IMG/VR virus record: IMGVR_UViG_3300021075_000325
Location: 1 to 20,714 of that record
DNA: 20,714 bases
Direction: 5' to 3' (one strand)
From: a virus
The notes under the pieces were generated by a model that saw nothing but the letters and a program-made list of their open reading frames with translations, did no database searches and was not told the DNA's origin. A program made the translations under genes and the position numbers. Below, in pieces: positions 1 to 7,079 of the stretch. Position 1 is the first letter of the stretch; every line of letters starts with the position of its first letter.

Positions 1-2418
1 GTGTCATGCGGATGCTCCGAAATTGAAGAGGTGGATCCTGCCACAGACCCATATATCCAGACTCGCAAGGGCTTCTGGAGGCAGCCTCTCGTCGATGTTC
101 TGGCCGGGACTCACCTGCCGAGGCTTTTGAGTGCCGAGGAGCACACCGCGCAATTGACTCATAACGACTCAAGCAGTGGCACGACCGTAATTGAAGATTA
201 CGAACTGCGCTTTCAGGACATCCTGCGCAAGGATGAGAAACCGATTGATGTGCTGAGTTGCACCACCACCATGGAGGCAGGTATCGACATCGGTTCACTC
301 GAGGCCGTCGGATTGAGAAACGTTCCTCCACAGCGGGAGAACTACCAGCAGCGCGCGGGCCGGGCCGGACGTAGAGGCTCAGCGATTTCGACCGTGGTCA
401 CCTATTGCCAAGGCAATCCTCACGACAACTACTATTTCCAAAACGTCCATCTCATCGCGTCCGGCAGCCCCCGCGAACTTATCGTGAAGAGTGACAATCC
501 AAAGATTGCACGGCGCCATGTCCATGCGTTTCTCCTCCAGGAATTTTTTGGCACACGAGCCGACTTGCACGCGAGCGCGGACATTCTCAGCAGCCTGGGG
601 AGTCTTTTGGATTTCTACACGAGCCAGGGCGACATCTCAAAAGAGGCGTTCATCTCATGGGTTGAGGCCGGTCTTGATGCGGGCCTTGCCGACTCGATTG
701 CAAAATGGGTGTGGTCTCTGCGCGATGTGGCTGATGTGAAGAAATGGGCGCGAGACACTTGCCTGAACTTCTGTGCGCAGATTGAGGGACTAACGACCAA
801 GGCAAATGCCGTAATTGCGAGAGAAGAACTCACCCCGGATGACCAAAAATCCGATTTGCTGAAGTTCTTGTTGGATGAGTCGCTCCTACCCAGCTATGCA
901 TTCCCGACCAATTTGTCGGCGTTTCAGGTCGAGGATGTGGTTTCCGATAACTCGGGGCAAAAGATCGGTATTGTTTACCGCCCATCCCAGAGCGCCACCC
1001 GTGCTTTAACCGAATATGCACCCGGACGGGTAATCACGATTGATAAAAAGGAATACCTGTCAGCGGCCGTGGTTGCCAATGCGAGCACGAAAGACGCCTA
1101 TCGCGCGCGCGCGCTATTCGATAATCCGCACCGGCGCCCATACGTCTTTTGCAGTGAAGCGAGTTGCTGCTATGTCGAAGATGTTGGCTCCGGTGACGCA
1201 TCGTTCCGCGTTGATATTCCTTGCCCGCTCTGTGCTGTGGGGCAGTTGCGCGTGATGGAAATGATAAGTCCGGAAATTTATCTGCCCGAGGGTTCTGCTC
1301 CCATTGCAAAACTTGACGAGGAGCCGGACATCACTCGCGCCACCCCAGCTCAGTTTCCGGTGCCGATACACCAAACCGATGAGGGCATGGAAGAGGTTGG
1401 CTCTCTTTCTGGGAGTATGACCATTCACCGAAGGGAGCAGGCTGAACTGGTGGTCGTCAATAAAGGCAACCCGGACGAACAACTGGGCTTCAGTGTCTGC
1501 CGCGAATGCGGCCTATCGAATGTCGTCGGAAACGGGAAAATATTTTCAACCCACGACACCCCATTCTATGTTCAAGAACAACCGGGACGCTCGCCAGGGC
1601 GCAGGAAATGTCGCGGCTCAATCGAAAATGTATTCTTGGGTCATCGTTTCAGCACTGACCTTTCAATTATTCGGGCCAACATCACGGCGCCGCTCTGCCA
1701 GGTGCCTCATGGACAAAGCGCGGATTTTTTGGCGCTCCAAAGTGCTTTACAGACTATCGCCGAAACCATGACGCTCGCGGCCGCTAAGCACTTCGACGTT
1801 GACTACTCGGAGTTCAGCGCTGGCTACCGGATTCAGAAAGCCACTGGAGATGCGCCGTTCGTTGCGGAACTCTACATGTTCGACACCCTGTCGGGTGGCG
1901 CGGGTTACTCCCAGCAACTGGCCGATGCGTTTGATGTCGTTTTGCGCAAACATGCCTTCGCGATTCTTAAATGCAGCGATGCCCAGGGAACCGGCTGTGA
2001 CCGTTCGTGCCACAAGTGCCTGCGGCACTACCACAATCAATATTACCACGCAGGGCTTGATCGCCGCTTGGCGACTGACCTTTTGAAATTCTTGCTCGAC
2101 GGCACCAAAATCAAAAATCCTGCTCCAGCGAAACAGAAGGCATTGTTGAAGGGCCTTGCTGACATGCTGACGTTCGATGGAATTGTGGTTGAGTTCGACG
2201 GCCTGATTGATGGGGTCAAGGTTCCACTTGTGGCCCGCGGGCAGCATCGCGATGTCGGAATCTACGTTACTCACGGCCTGGTTGCCCCAAACCATCTGAG
2301 TGGCCTGGTTGATGACCTGGATGGTTCGACTACGGCGATTTGCCCGCTGAATGAATTTTTCCTCACACGGAACCTGCCGTCTTCCTTCCTCAAGGTGAAA
2401 AAACATCTGGGAGAATGA
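1..2418 (+). CDS. Large DEAD/DEAH-type helicase with DUF1998 C-terminus, 5'-partial (probable defence helicase)
   Basis: Only the second motor domain and the C-terminus of a superfamily 2 helicase are present. Motif V-like TTTMEAGIDIG lies at residues 88-98 and motif VI QRAGRAGRRG at 117-126, preceded by the EEHTAQL stretch (46-52) typical of this helicase family. Walker A and the DEAH box are missing, so the gene almost certainly continues upstream of base 1; the GTG at position 1 is unlikely to be the true start. Cysteine clusters near residues 384-411 (CSEASCC, CPLC), about 499-502 (CREC) and 663-675 (GTGC, SCHKCLR) fit zinc-binding DUF1998-type modules. Related helicases with this layout occur in DISARM, Druantia and Mrf repair systems; I cannot assign it to one of them. 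It ends in an ATGA overlap with the nuclease gene, implying co-translation. Base composition looks lower in GC than the region after 7200. Confidence 0.85.
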   Translation: MSCGCSEIEEVDPATDPYIQTRKGFWRQPLVDVLAGTHLPRLLSAEEHTAQLTHNDSSSGTTVIEDYELRFQDILRKDEKPIDVLSCTTTMEAGIDIGSLEAVGLRNVPPQRENYQQRAGRAGRRGSAISTVVTYCQGNPHDNYYFQNVHLIASGSPRELIVKSDNPKIARRHVHAFLLQEFFGTRADLHASADILSSLGSLLDFYTSQGDISKEAFISWVEAGLDAGLADSIAKWVWSLRDVADVKKWARDTCLNFCAQIEGLTTKANAVIAREELTPDDQKSDLLKFLLDESLLPSYAFPTNLSAFQVEDVVSDNSGQKIGIVYRPSQSATRALTEYAPGRVITIDKKEYLSAAVVANASTKDAYRARALFDNPHRRPYVFCSEASCCYVEDVGSGDASFRVDIPCPLCAVGQLRVMEMISPEIYLPEGSAPIAKLDEEPDITRATPAQFPVPIHQTDEGMEEVGSLSGSMTIHRREQAELVVVNKGNPDEQLGFSVCRECGLSNVVGNGKIFSTHDTPFYVQEQPGRSPGRRKCRGSIENVFLGHRFSTDLSIIRANITAPLCQVPHGQSADFLALQSALQTIAETMTLAAAKHFDVDYSEFSAGYRIQKATGDAPFVAELYMFDTLSGGAGYSQQLADAFDVVLRKHAFAILKCSDAQGTGCDRSCHKCLRHYHNQYYHAGLDRRLATDLLKFLLDGTKIKNPAPAKQKALLKGLADMLTFDGIVVEFDGLIDGVKVPLVARGQHRDVGIYVTHGLVAPNHLSGLVDDLDGSTTAICPLNEFFLTRNLPSSFLKVKKHLGE

Positions 2419-3545
2419 ATGACTGTGGACCAGGCCCTATTGTCGCAATAACACCGCCGAAACGGTGGTCGTTTTCCAGCATCCGTAGCTTTAACCTCTG
2501 TCCCTTGAGGTGGGAACTGTCCAATGACAGCTCAACCCAGAAAAAACGGACTTTTACCGTTGCCTCAGTTGAGGGGGATTTGCTGCACCAACTCATTCAA
2601 TCCTACTTTGAACGCGACCCGGCCGAACCTTTTCGACAACGGAGAGCGTTACTGCAACTCATAGCGAACTATCCTGAGCAGCACCCGGAGGACAGCGCGT
2701 CTGTTAAAACTCTCGTCCAAAAAAGTTCCATCCAGGACATTTTGTTTAGTTTCATCAAGGCCCTTGAGATTATTCGCGCGGAAGGCGGGGCTGAATACAC
2801 TTTCAGGAGGCGAGTTTCCGCGGACCCCACCGTTGAACGAACATGCCATCCGAGGGGCGCTGCGGTGGCAAATGGAGTTGAGAAGTGGGTGGAGGTGACG
2901 GAAGTGGCGCTCTGTGGCCGACTGGACTACTACATTGATGGCGTCCTCATGGATTTCAAATCTGGCGCGGTGCACGATTGGCACCAGGAGCAGGTCATTT
3001 TTTACTGTGCGCTTATTCGCAAAAAGTTTGGCCACCCTCCGAGGAGGGCAAAAGTCTACTACACAGGCTCGGGCGTATCCGTCGAAGTCCCTGTTCCGAA
3101 TCAAGACGAATGCGAGGCGATTCTCGTTCGATACGCCTACATGGCCACAGCGGCCTCTGATATGCTGCGTTCAGGGAAAGTGGCAGCCTTGCCAGAGCGC
3201 GAAACCTGTTCGTTCTGCCCCTGCAAGCCGAACTGTGAGGAATATTGGCAGGTAATCGTGCCGCAACTCCTGCAAGACCCGAACTTGTCTGTTGTAGATG
3301 CAGTCGTCCCCGGTGACGCCACCGTTACCTCCAGTGCCGCCTACTTGGCTGTGAACTTCACTGCGTCCTACGGTTCCGTTGAAATCCTTTTCCCTCGCCA
3401 CACCCATCCAAACATTGCTGCGCATGACTTGATGGCTTGTCGTGTTCTACGAGCGCGGAAAAGGCAGAACGGAACACTCATCTCGGTTGTTTTAAATGAG
3501 CAATCCGAAGTTTTCTGGCCCAGAAAGGCTTACAACTGTATCTGA
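2415..3545 (+). CDS. Cas4/RecB-like PD-(D/E)XK nuclease with Fe-S cysteines
   Basis: This 376-aa protein carries the signature of the RecB/AddB/Cas4 nuclease superfamily. It opens with a SFSSIRSFNLCP-type segment (residues 19-30, C29), then an H58 in a GDLLHQL helix, then GRLDYY (D171), LMDFKSG (D180, K182) and a Q193/Y197 helix. A cysteine set at 265, 268, 270 and 274 with C29 can hold a 4Fe-4S cluster as in AddB and Cas4. The last 90 residues look like an extra beta-rich domain that I do not recognise. The ATG overlaps the helicase stop as ATGA, so the two proteins very probably act together in unwinding and degrading DNA, most likely as a defence or repair pair. Family assignment is from visible motifs; the pairing is inference. 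Confidence 0.85.
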   Translation: MNDCGPGPIVAITPPKRWSFSSIRSFNLCPLRWELSNDSSTQKKRTFTVASVEGDLLHQLIQSYFERDPAEPFRQRRALLQLIANYPEQHPEDSASVKTLVQKSSIQDILFSFIKALEIIRAEGGAEYTFRRRVSADPTVERTCHPRGAAVANGVEKWVEVTEVALCGRLDYYIDGVLMDFKSGAVHDWHQEQVIFYCALIRKKFGHPPRRAKVYYTGSGVSVEVPVPNQDECEAILVRYAYMATAASDMLRSGKVAALPERETCSFCPCKPNCEEYWQVIVPQLLQDPNLSVVDAVVPGDATVTSSAAYLAVNFTASYGSVEILFPRHTHPNIAAHDLMACRVLRARKRQNGTLISVVLNEQSEVFWPRKAYNCI

Positions 3546-3554
3546 GTAACGCGC

Positions 3555-4490
3555 ATGGTCAGGAGTTTTCAGTATTTGGGTGCTAAAGAAGTCTGGACAG
3601 CCAGGCTCCGCAAGCTGAACCCGAACGTCAGCAAGGCGAAGGGTGCCGGCAATGCGCGATTTGCGCCGCACAAGCCGCTGCTCCTGCTCTGCTTGATCGA
3701 CCTCACAGACGCTGGGGAGATTTCTGGTCAGGTTCTCAGGAAGTCGCCAGAGTTGCGGCTCCGGTTTGATTCGTATTGGCGGATCGTCGATCCCCGGTGG
3801 GGTGGGAAGCCGAATCTGGATCTGCCATTCTACCATCTGAGTTCTCAGGGATTCTGGATTCCCAAGACGAAGACGGGCCAGCGGGCGGAGAGTCCGGAGA
3901 GCACAGCATCGGTCGAACTGGATGCCGGATTTCTGTCCGCGTTATTGGACCGCGAGTGGCGGGATTTGGCTCGACGGATTCTTGTCGAGACGTGGTTTCC
4001 AGAACTCGAACAAGCCGCGCTCTACACGGCCCTTGGCTTCACCCCATCGAAAATCCGGCAACTCGGGTATCGGATGCAGGAAGACCCGGCGGACTACCAA
4101 TCGAAGGGCCGGGATGCCAGGTTCCGGGTGATCGTGGTCACGCAATACCGGTTCACCTGCGGACTGACAGGATACGGGATCCACACGAGTAAAGGAGCAA
4201 CGCTTGTCGAGGCGGCGCATATTCACCGGTTCTCACAATCTCGGAACGACAGCCCGGAAAACGGGCTCGCGCTGTCTCGCGATGCGCACTGGATGTTCGA
4301 CGAAGGACTATGGACCGTGACCGACACACACCGCGTCCGGGTGGCGCGGGAAGTCTTCACAGAATGGGGACCCGAGGTCGAATGGCTCAAGGCCCGCGAT
4401 GACAAGCCGCTCACATTTCTCGACGGCGTTATCCTCCGCCCAGCGAAAGCCCATCTCGCCTGGCACCGGTCGAATGTCTTTGCAGGGTAA
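3555..4490 (+). CDS. HNH endonuclease with McrA-like N-terminal recognition domain
   Basis: This 311-aa protein has a C-terminal beta-beta-alpha-metal HNH nuclease: CGLTG at residues 202-206, EAAHI with the catalytic-type H222, N236 and H245 in ENGLALSRDAHWMFD. The N-terminal half contains HKPLLLL (39-45) and LDLPFYHLSSQGFW (88-101). That pattern resembles the N-terminal domain of HNH proteins related to ScoMcrA, where it binds phosphorothioate DNA. A modification-dependent (type IV) restriction role is therefore plausible but not shown; sulfur-contacting residues cannot be confirmed by eye. The gene sits nine bases after the nuclease gene on the same strand, so it probably belongs to the same defence cassette, although it looks more GC-rich than the two genes before it. 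Start chosen at the first ATG; no strong ribosome site is visible. Confidence 0.85.
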   Translation: MVRSFQYLGAKEVWTARLRKLNPNVSKAKGAGNARFAPHKPLLLLCLIDLTDAGEISGQVLRKSPELRLRFDSYWRIVDPRWGGKPNLDLPFYHLSSQGFWIPKTKTGQRAESPESTASVELDAGFLSALLDREWRDLARRILVETWFPELEQAALYTALGFTPSKIRQLGYRMQEDPADYQSKGRDARFRVIVVTQYRFTCGLTGYGIHTSKGATLVEAAHIHRFSQSRNDSPENGLALSRDAHWMFDEGLWTVTDTHRVRVAREVFTEWGPEVEWLKARDDKPLTFLDGVILRPAKAHLAWHRSNVFAG

Positions 4491-4597
4491 CCGAAGATCG
4501 AATCGCTCTGGTCCGTTGTGCAGACACCCGTGGTGACACGGCTGGCGAGATCCGTGCCGCGGACAGAGATTTTTCTGATCCCGACACAATTTCTCGC

Positions 4598-4626
4598 TTG
4601 ACGGTTTCGCGGATGTTCGCCAGATT
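4598..4626 (+). promoter_or_regulatory. Candidate promoter of the XRE repressor gene
   Basis: TTGACG at 4598-4603 is one base from the sigma-70 -35 consensus, and a weak -10-like CAGATT lies 17 bases downstream at 4621-4626. The left arm of the operator fills the spacer, so a bound repressor would block polymerase. The -10 match is only three of six, so this is tentative. Confidence 0.35.
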
Positions 4627-4643
4627 GCGCGAACACTTGCGAA
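4606..4643. promoter_or_regulatory. Operator O1: symmetric four-half-site operator before the XRE gene
   Basis: TTCGCGGATGTTCGC (4606-4620) and GCGAACACTTGCGAA (4629-4643) form an interrupted palindrome with an 8-base spacer centred at 4624.5; 12 of 15 positions pair. Within each arm the core TTCGC or GCGAA repeats at exactly 10 bp, one helical turn. The site ends five bases before the repressor ATG, so it is a likely autoregulatory operator. A related site lies at 5719-5756. Confidence 0.7.
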
Positions 4644-4648
4644 TAGCT

Positions 4649-5032
4649 ATGAGAAAAACCCTTGGTCAACGAATCCGCGAACTCCGGCAGGAGCGTGACT
4701 TGTCGCTTCGGGATTTCGGCGACAAACTTGGCACCACCGCCAACCCGACATCCCCGGCCTTCCTCTCCGACCTCGAAAATGGCCGGCGTTTTCCATCGGA
4801 GGAAATGCTGGCCAAACTGGCCCAGGTCCTCGGCACCACGGAGGATGACCTGCGCAGCTACGACCAGCGTCCACCAAGCCGGGACATCCAAGACTTGGTT
4901 GAGCGCAACTCGCAATTTGGATTCGCCTTCCGTCGCGCCGTGGAAGCGATCCGCAGCCAAAATCTCACACCCGATGAATTTGCCAACCGAGTCGAAGGAA
5001 CCCCCGATGAAAAACCGCATCAACAAGACTAA
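4649..5032 (+). CDS. XRE-family transcriptional repressor (ImmR-like)
   Basis: A 127-aa DNA-binding regulator. The N-terminal 65 residues form a Cro/C1-type helix-turn-helix (LGQRIRELRQERDLSLRDFGDKLG ... PAFLSDLENGRRFPSEEMLAKLAQ...). The rest is a charged tail of no recognised fold. I chose the ATG at 4649 because the protein then begins with the normal MRKTLGQRIREL and the upstream TTG option (4598) coincides with the -35 element. The downstream ImmA-type peptidase gene overlaps its 3' end, the classic arrangement in ICEBs1 and many prophages, where the peptidase cleaves the repressor to induce the element. The palindromic operator just upstream suggests autoregulation, and the matching site at 5719-5756 suggests that it also represses the operon beginning at 5770. 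The HTH assignment is firm; the immunity role is inferred from context. Confidence 0.9.
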   Translation: MRKTLGQRIRELRQERDLSLRDFGDKLGTTANPTSPAFLSDLENGRRFPSEEMLAKLAQVLGTTEDDLRSYDQRPPSRDIQDLVERNSQFGFAFRRAVEAIRSQNLTPDEFANRVEGTPDEKPHQQD

Positions 5033-5691
5033 AGAAACCGGTCCATTTCTGCGGCAGGAGTTCATCCCGGAGAAGCGCATCCAGCGCTTCGCTGTGGAGG
5101 AACTGACCCGCTGCTCCCTGCTGCCGGGATCTCCAGGCCCTGTTGACATCGAGAAATTCTGCGACCGCAAATGGGGCTTCCCGGAGGACTACCAAGCACT
5201 GGATGCGGATGTCATGGGCCGCGCTTCCTTCACCTACAAAGGTTTTGACCGGATCGAGATCAACGCCACGTTGGTGGAAGACAGCACGCCGACAGGCGTG
5301 CGGCGGGTTCGTTCCACCCTCGCACACGAAATCGGCCATGCCGTTTTGCACGAGGGCCTGTTTGTGGAAAAACTGCTCTTCGACCGGAACCAGGGACTCC
5401 TCTTCGGCGATCTGGAGCGCAGTGACCGGTCTGCCATCGTGTGCAGGAATTCGGATATCTACATGCCCGCGAAGTCGAAGTGGTGGGAAATTCAGGCGAA
5501 CAAATTCATGGCGGCATTGCTATTGCCCAGACCGCTTTTTCTCCAAGTTGCAGAAACCAAGCTCGCCCTATTACGGCACGATCAACGAGGTGGCAGACGT
5601 CTTCAACGTGAGCCGGACAATGGCCACAATCGCAGTGGACGAATACCTCGCCAAAGGACGGAACAAAACTTCGGAGCATGCTTTGTTCTGA
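5007..5691 (+). pseudogene. ImmA/IrrE-type metallopeptidase, frameshifted
   Basis: The zinc peptidase motif HEIGH lies at residues 107-111 and the third-ligand region EIQANKFMAALLLP follows, as in ImmA/IrrE proteins that cleave XRE repressors. The start at 5007 has GAAGGA eight bases upstream and lies inside the repressor gene, so translation is coupled. After LLLPRP the starting frame turns into sequence with no family character and runs on to 5759. The +1 frame instead gives YYGTINEVADVFNVSR and a tail to a stop at 5689-5691, which matches the C-terminal 'VS' helix of the family. Dropping one T from the five-T run at 5536-5540 joins the two parts. Either the gene is broken, which could lock the element in the repressed state, or the base is a sequencing error. 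All active-site residues lie before the shift. Confidence 0.8.
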
Positions 5692-5718
5692 AGTGCAGTG
5701 CTTTTTATTGCCCGGATC

Positions 5719-5756
5719 GTTCGCACGAGTGGCGAACAAAGGCGAAACAACGCGAA
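5719..5756. promoter_or_regulatory. Operator O2: second copy of the repressor half-sites before the 5770 gene
   Basis: GTTCGC (5719-5724) and GCGAAC (5732-5737) are inverted with a 7-base spacer. Two more GCGAA cores follow at 5742 and 5752, so three direct half-sites sit at exactly 10-bp steps. The GCGAAC-N4-GCGAA block matches the right arm of O1 in spacing. The site lies 13 bases before the ATG at 5770 and probably lets the XRE repressor control the following operon. Confidence 0.6.
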
Positions 5757-5769
5757 TAACTCTCTTTTT

Positions 5770-6081
5770 ATGAACAACAAAAACGACAAGGCGATTGCCG
5801 GGCTCGAAAATGACATTCGGGAAATGAAGTTCGGGACCATTGGCGGCTTGCTGATCTGCAATGGACGAATCCGGGAGGAATCCCTCCCCCGCAAGCGATA
5901 CACGCGCAAGCCTCGCTCGTCTGCACCGCATGATCCGCAGTCCGGATCGATCAATCTTTTTGACGCCCTGCAGGATTTCCGCAGGGACATCGAAGAACTT
6001 CGGGGCGATTGGGCGGTCACCATCAAGGTGGCCCACAGCATGCCCCTGAGCTGGGACCGGGAACCCGTCGGGAGTTCCTGA
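5770..6081 (+). CDS. Hypothetical 103-aa early protein under O2
   Basis: I do not recognise this protein. From the ATG at 5770 it reads MNNKNDKAIAGLENDIREM, then a short hydrophobic patch (FGTIGGLLICNGRI), a basic stretch (PRKRYTRKPRSS) and an acidic C-terminal helix (NLFDALQDFRRDIEELRGDW). There is no signal peptide or membrane span. The reading frame is open upstream to 5698, but those codons cross operator O2, so the ATG at 5770 is the better start; no clear ribosome site precedes it. It is the first gene after the repressor-peptidase pair and would be the first product released on induction, which fits a small regulatory or host-takeover role, but that is inference only. Confidence 0.65.
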   Translation: MNNKNDKAIAGLENDIREMKFGTIGGLLICNGRIREESLPRKRYTRKPRSSAPHDPQSGSINLFDALQDFRRDIEELRGDWAVTIKVAHSMPLSWDREPVGSS

Positions 6082-6129
6082 GATCCACAGAAACAAACTC
6101 CCGACACAAACAAACCAGTAAGACCGACC

Positions 6130-6189
6130 GCAAAGCGGAGGTTGTTGCCGGTATCGCCGAAAGCGATACAGCAGCGCCTCCGCTTTTGC
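6130..6189 (+). other. Long structured RNA hairpin in the leader of the sigma-like gene
   Basis: GCAAAGCGGAGG (6130-6141) pairs with CCTCCGCTTTTGC (6177-6189) with one bulged T. Inside, TTGTTG and CAGCAG pair using two G-T wobbles, and TATCGC (6152-6157) pairs with GCGATA (6163-6168) around a CGAAA loop. Nearly the whole 60 bases fold into one stem. No U tract follows, so it is not a standard intrinsic terminator; it may be a processing site, attenuator or small RNA. The gene-free stretch 6082-6263 otherwise holds only the second hairpin listed next. Confidence 0.55.
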
Positions 6190-6237
6190 ATTCCAGCGGT
6201 CGTGTAGCGGTCCGTCTGTGATGTCGGCAGCGCCTCT

Positions 6238-6263
6238 CCTTTCCCGGTCGGGGAAAGGAACCC
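6238..6263 (+). promoter_or_regulatory. Hairpin masking the ribosome binding site of the sigma-like gene
   Basis: CCTTTCCC (6238-6245) and GGGAAAGG (6251-6258) form a perfect 8-bp stem with a 5-base loop. The right arm contains most of the AAAGGA ribosome site for the TTG start at 6264. When folded it should reduce translation of the sigma-like protein, so it may be a translational switch. Confidence 0.5.
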
Positions 6264-7079
6264 TTGAACAGGCAAAACCGATACGACCAACTCGATCCAT
6301 TCACCGTCAAAGTCATCAATAGCGAAGCCCGAAATCTCATCGGGACATACGCATTTACCGAGGCCGACTTCCACGATCTGCAGCAGGACCTGCACTTGCA
6401 CGTCCGGCGGCGGATGGCCAGCCACACAATCCCCGGTCACGAACAGCCCGCATTCATCCGGTGCATCGTGAAGAACTACATCCGCGACCTGATCAGCGAG
6501 CGCACGGCTGGCTGCCGGGATGTGAGAAAAAACGCATGGTCGCTGAACGAACCGCCAGAACCGGAAGCCGGTTCATGCGATCAGACCTCGATGGAGGATG
6601 TCGTGGACTGCCACTCGTTGCTCGACCGCTTCGGAATGCGGAAAGCCGATGAGTCGCGCATGCGAGATCTGCGGATCGACCTGGCGGATGCGATTGCGCG
6701 GATGCCGCGCAAATACGCGCCGATCATTTCGGCCCTCATGAGGCATGGGGGGAATGTTGTCGCCGCGGGCCGGGAGCTGAATCTCTCCCGAAAACAGATG
6801 GCGGCGGCCATGCGTTCATACGCGGGTTTCTGGAGGGCGCAAAAATTCTCTGAAAAATCCGGGACATTTTTTCTGGCGATCCCGTTTGGGCACTTACCGC
6901 GATCAACAACAAAGCGGCCCAAACACCACCATCATGAAGAAAAAATACATCTACTCGTTCCGCCATGGAGTCTCGATGCAGGAAGTCGCCGATTCGCTGT
7001 TCCTGGCGGCTCTGGCAACAGAATCCGTATTCGGGCGTTCGCTCTTCCGGTTGGAAGCCTCCTTCCGCTTGGAGACTGA
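6264..7079 (+). CDS. Sigma-70-like (ECF/phage-type) transcription factor, 3' end probably frameshifted
   Basis: The segment FHDLQQDLHLHVRRRM ... FIRCIVKNYIRDLISER (residues about 34-77) resembles sigma region 2. DLADAIARMPRKYAPIISAL ... ELNLSRKQMAAAMRSYAGFW (about 134-190) resembles the region 4 helix-turn-helix. TTG at 6264 is the only start between an in-frame stop at 6219 and the conserved part, and has AAAGGA just before it. As it stands the frame runs to 7079 and overlaps the next gene by 146 bases, with a low-complexity tail (HHHH and beyond) unlike the rest. Adding one T to the six-T run at 6867-6872 would instead end the protein at a TGA (6935-6937) overlapping the next ATG as ATGA, as elsewhere in the window. 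The real protein is therefore probably about 224 aa. It likely drives late or middle expression of the element. Confidence 0.65.
   Translation: MNRQNRYDQLDPFTVKVINSEARNLIGTYAFTEADFHDLQQDLHLHVRRRMASHTIPGHEQPAFIRCIVKNYIRDLISERTAGCRDVRKNAWSLNEPPEPEAGSCDQTSMEDVVDCHSLLDRFGMRKADESRMRDLRIDLADAIARMPRKYAPIISALMRHGGNVVAAGRELNLSRKQMAAAMRSYAGFWRAQKFSEKSGTFFLAIPFGHLPRSTTKRPKHHHHEEKIHLLVPPWSLDAGSRRFAVPGGSGNRIRIRAFALPVGSLLPLGD

Noticed and set aside
1747-2406. Minus-strand 219-aa open frame antisense to the helicase
   Set aside because: It lies opposite conserved DUF1998 Cys motifs of a well-supported gene, has no family features and no ribosome site.
4528-4541. CCGTG-GTGA-CACGG hairpin after the HNH gene as a terminator
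   Set aside because: The stem is only five pairs and no T run follows, so I do not call it a terminator.
4223-5170. Minus-strand 315-aa open frame
   Set aside because: It crosses the end of the HNH gene, the operator and the whole XRE gene; all three are better supported on the plus strand.
6867-6872. Programmed -1 frameshift at the T run of the sigma-like gene
   Set aside because: The heptamer in the reading phase is A-TTT-TTT, which does not meet the X-XXY-YYZ rule, so a mutation or read error is the simpler explanation.
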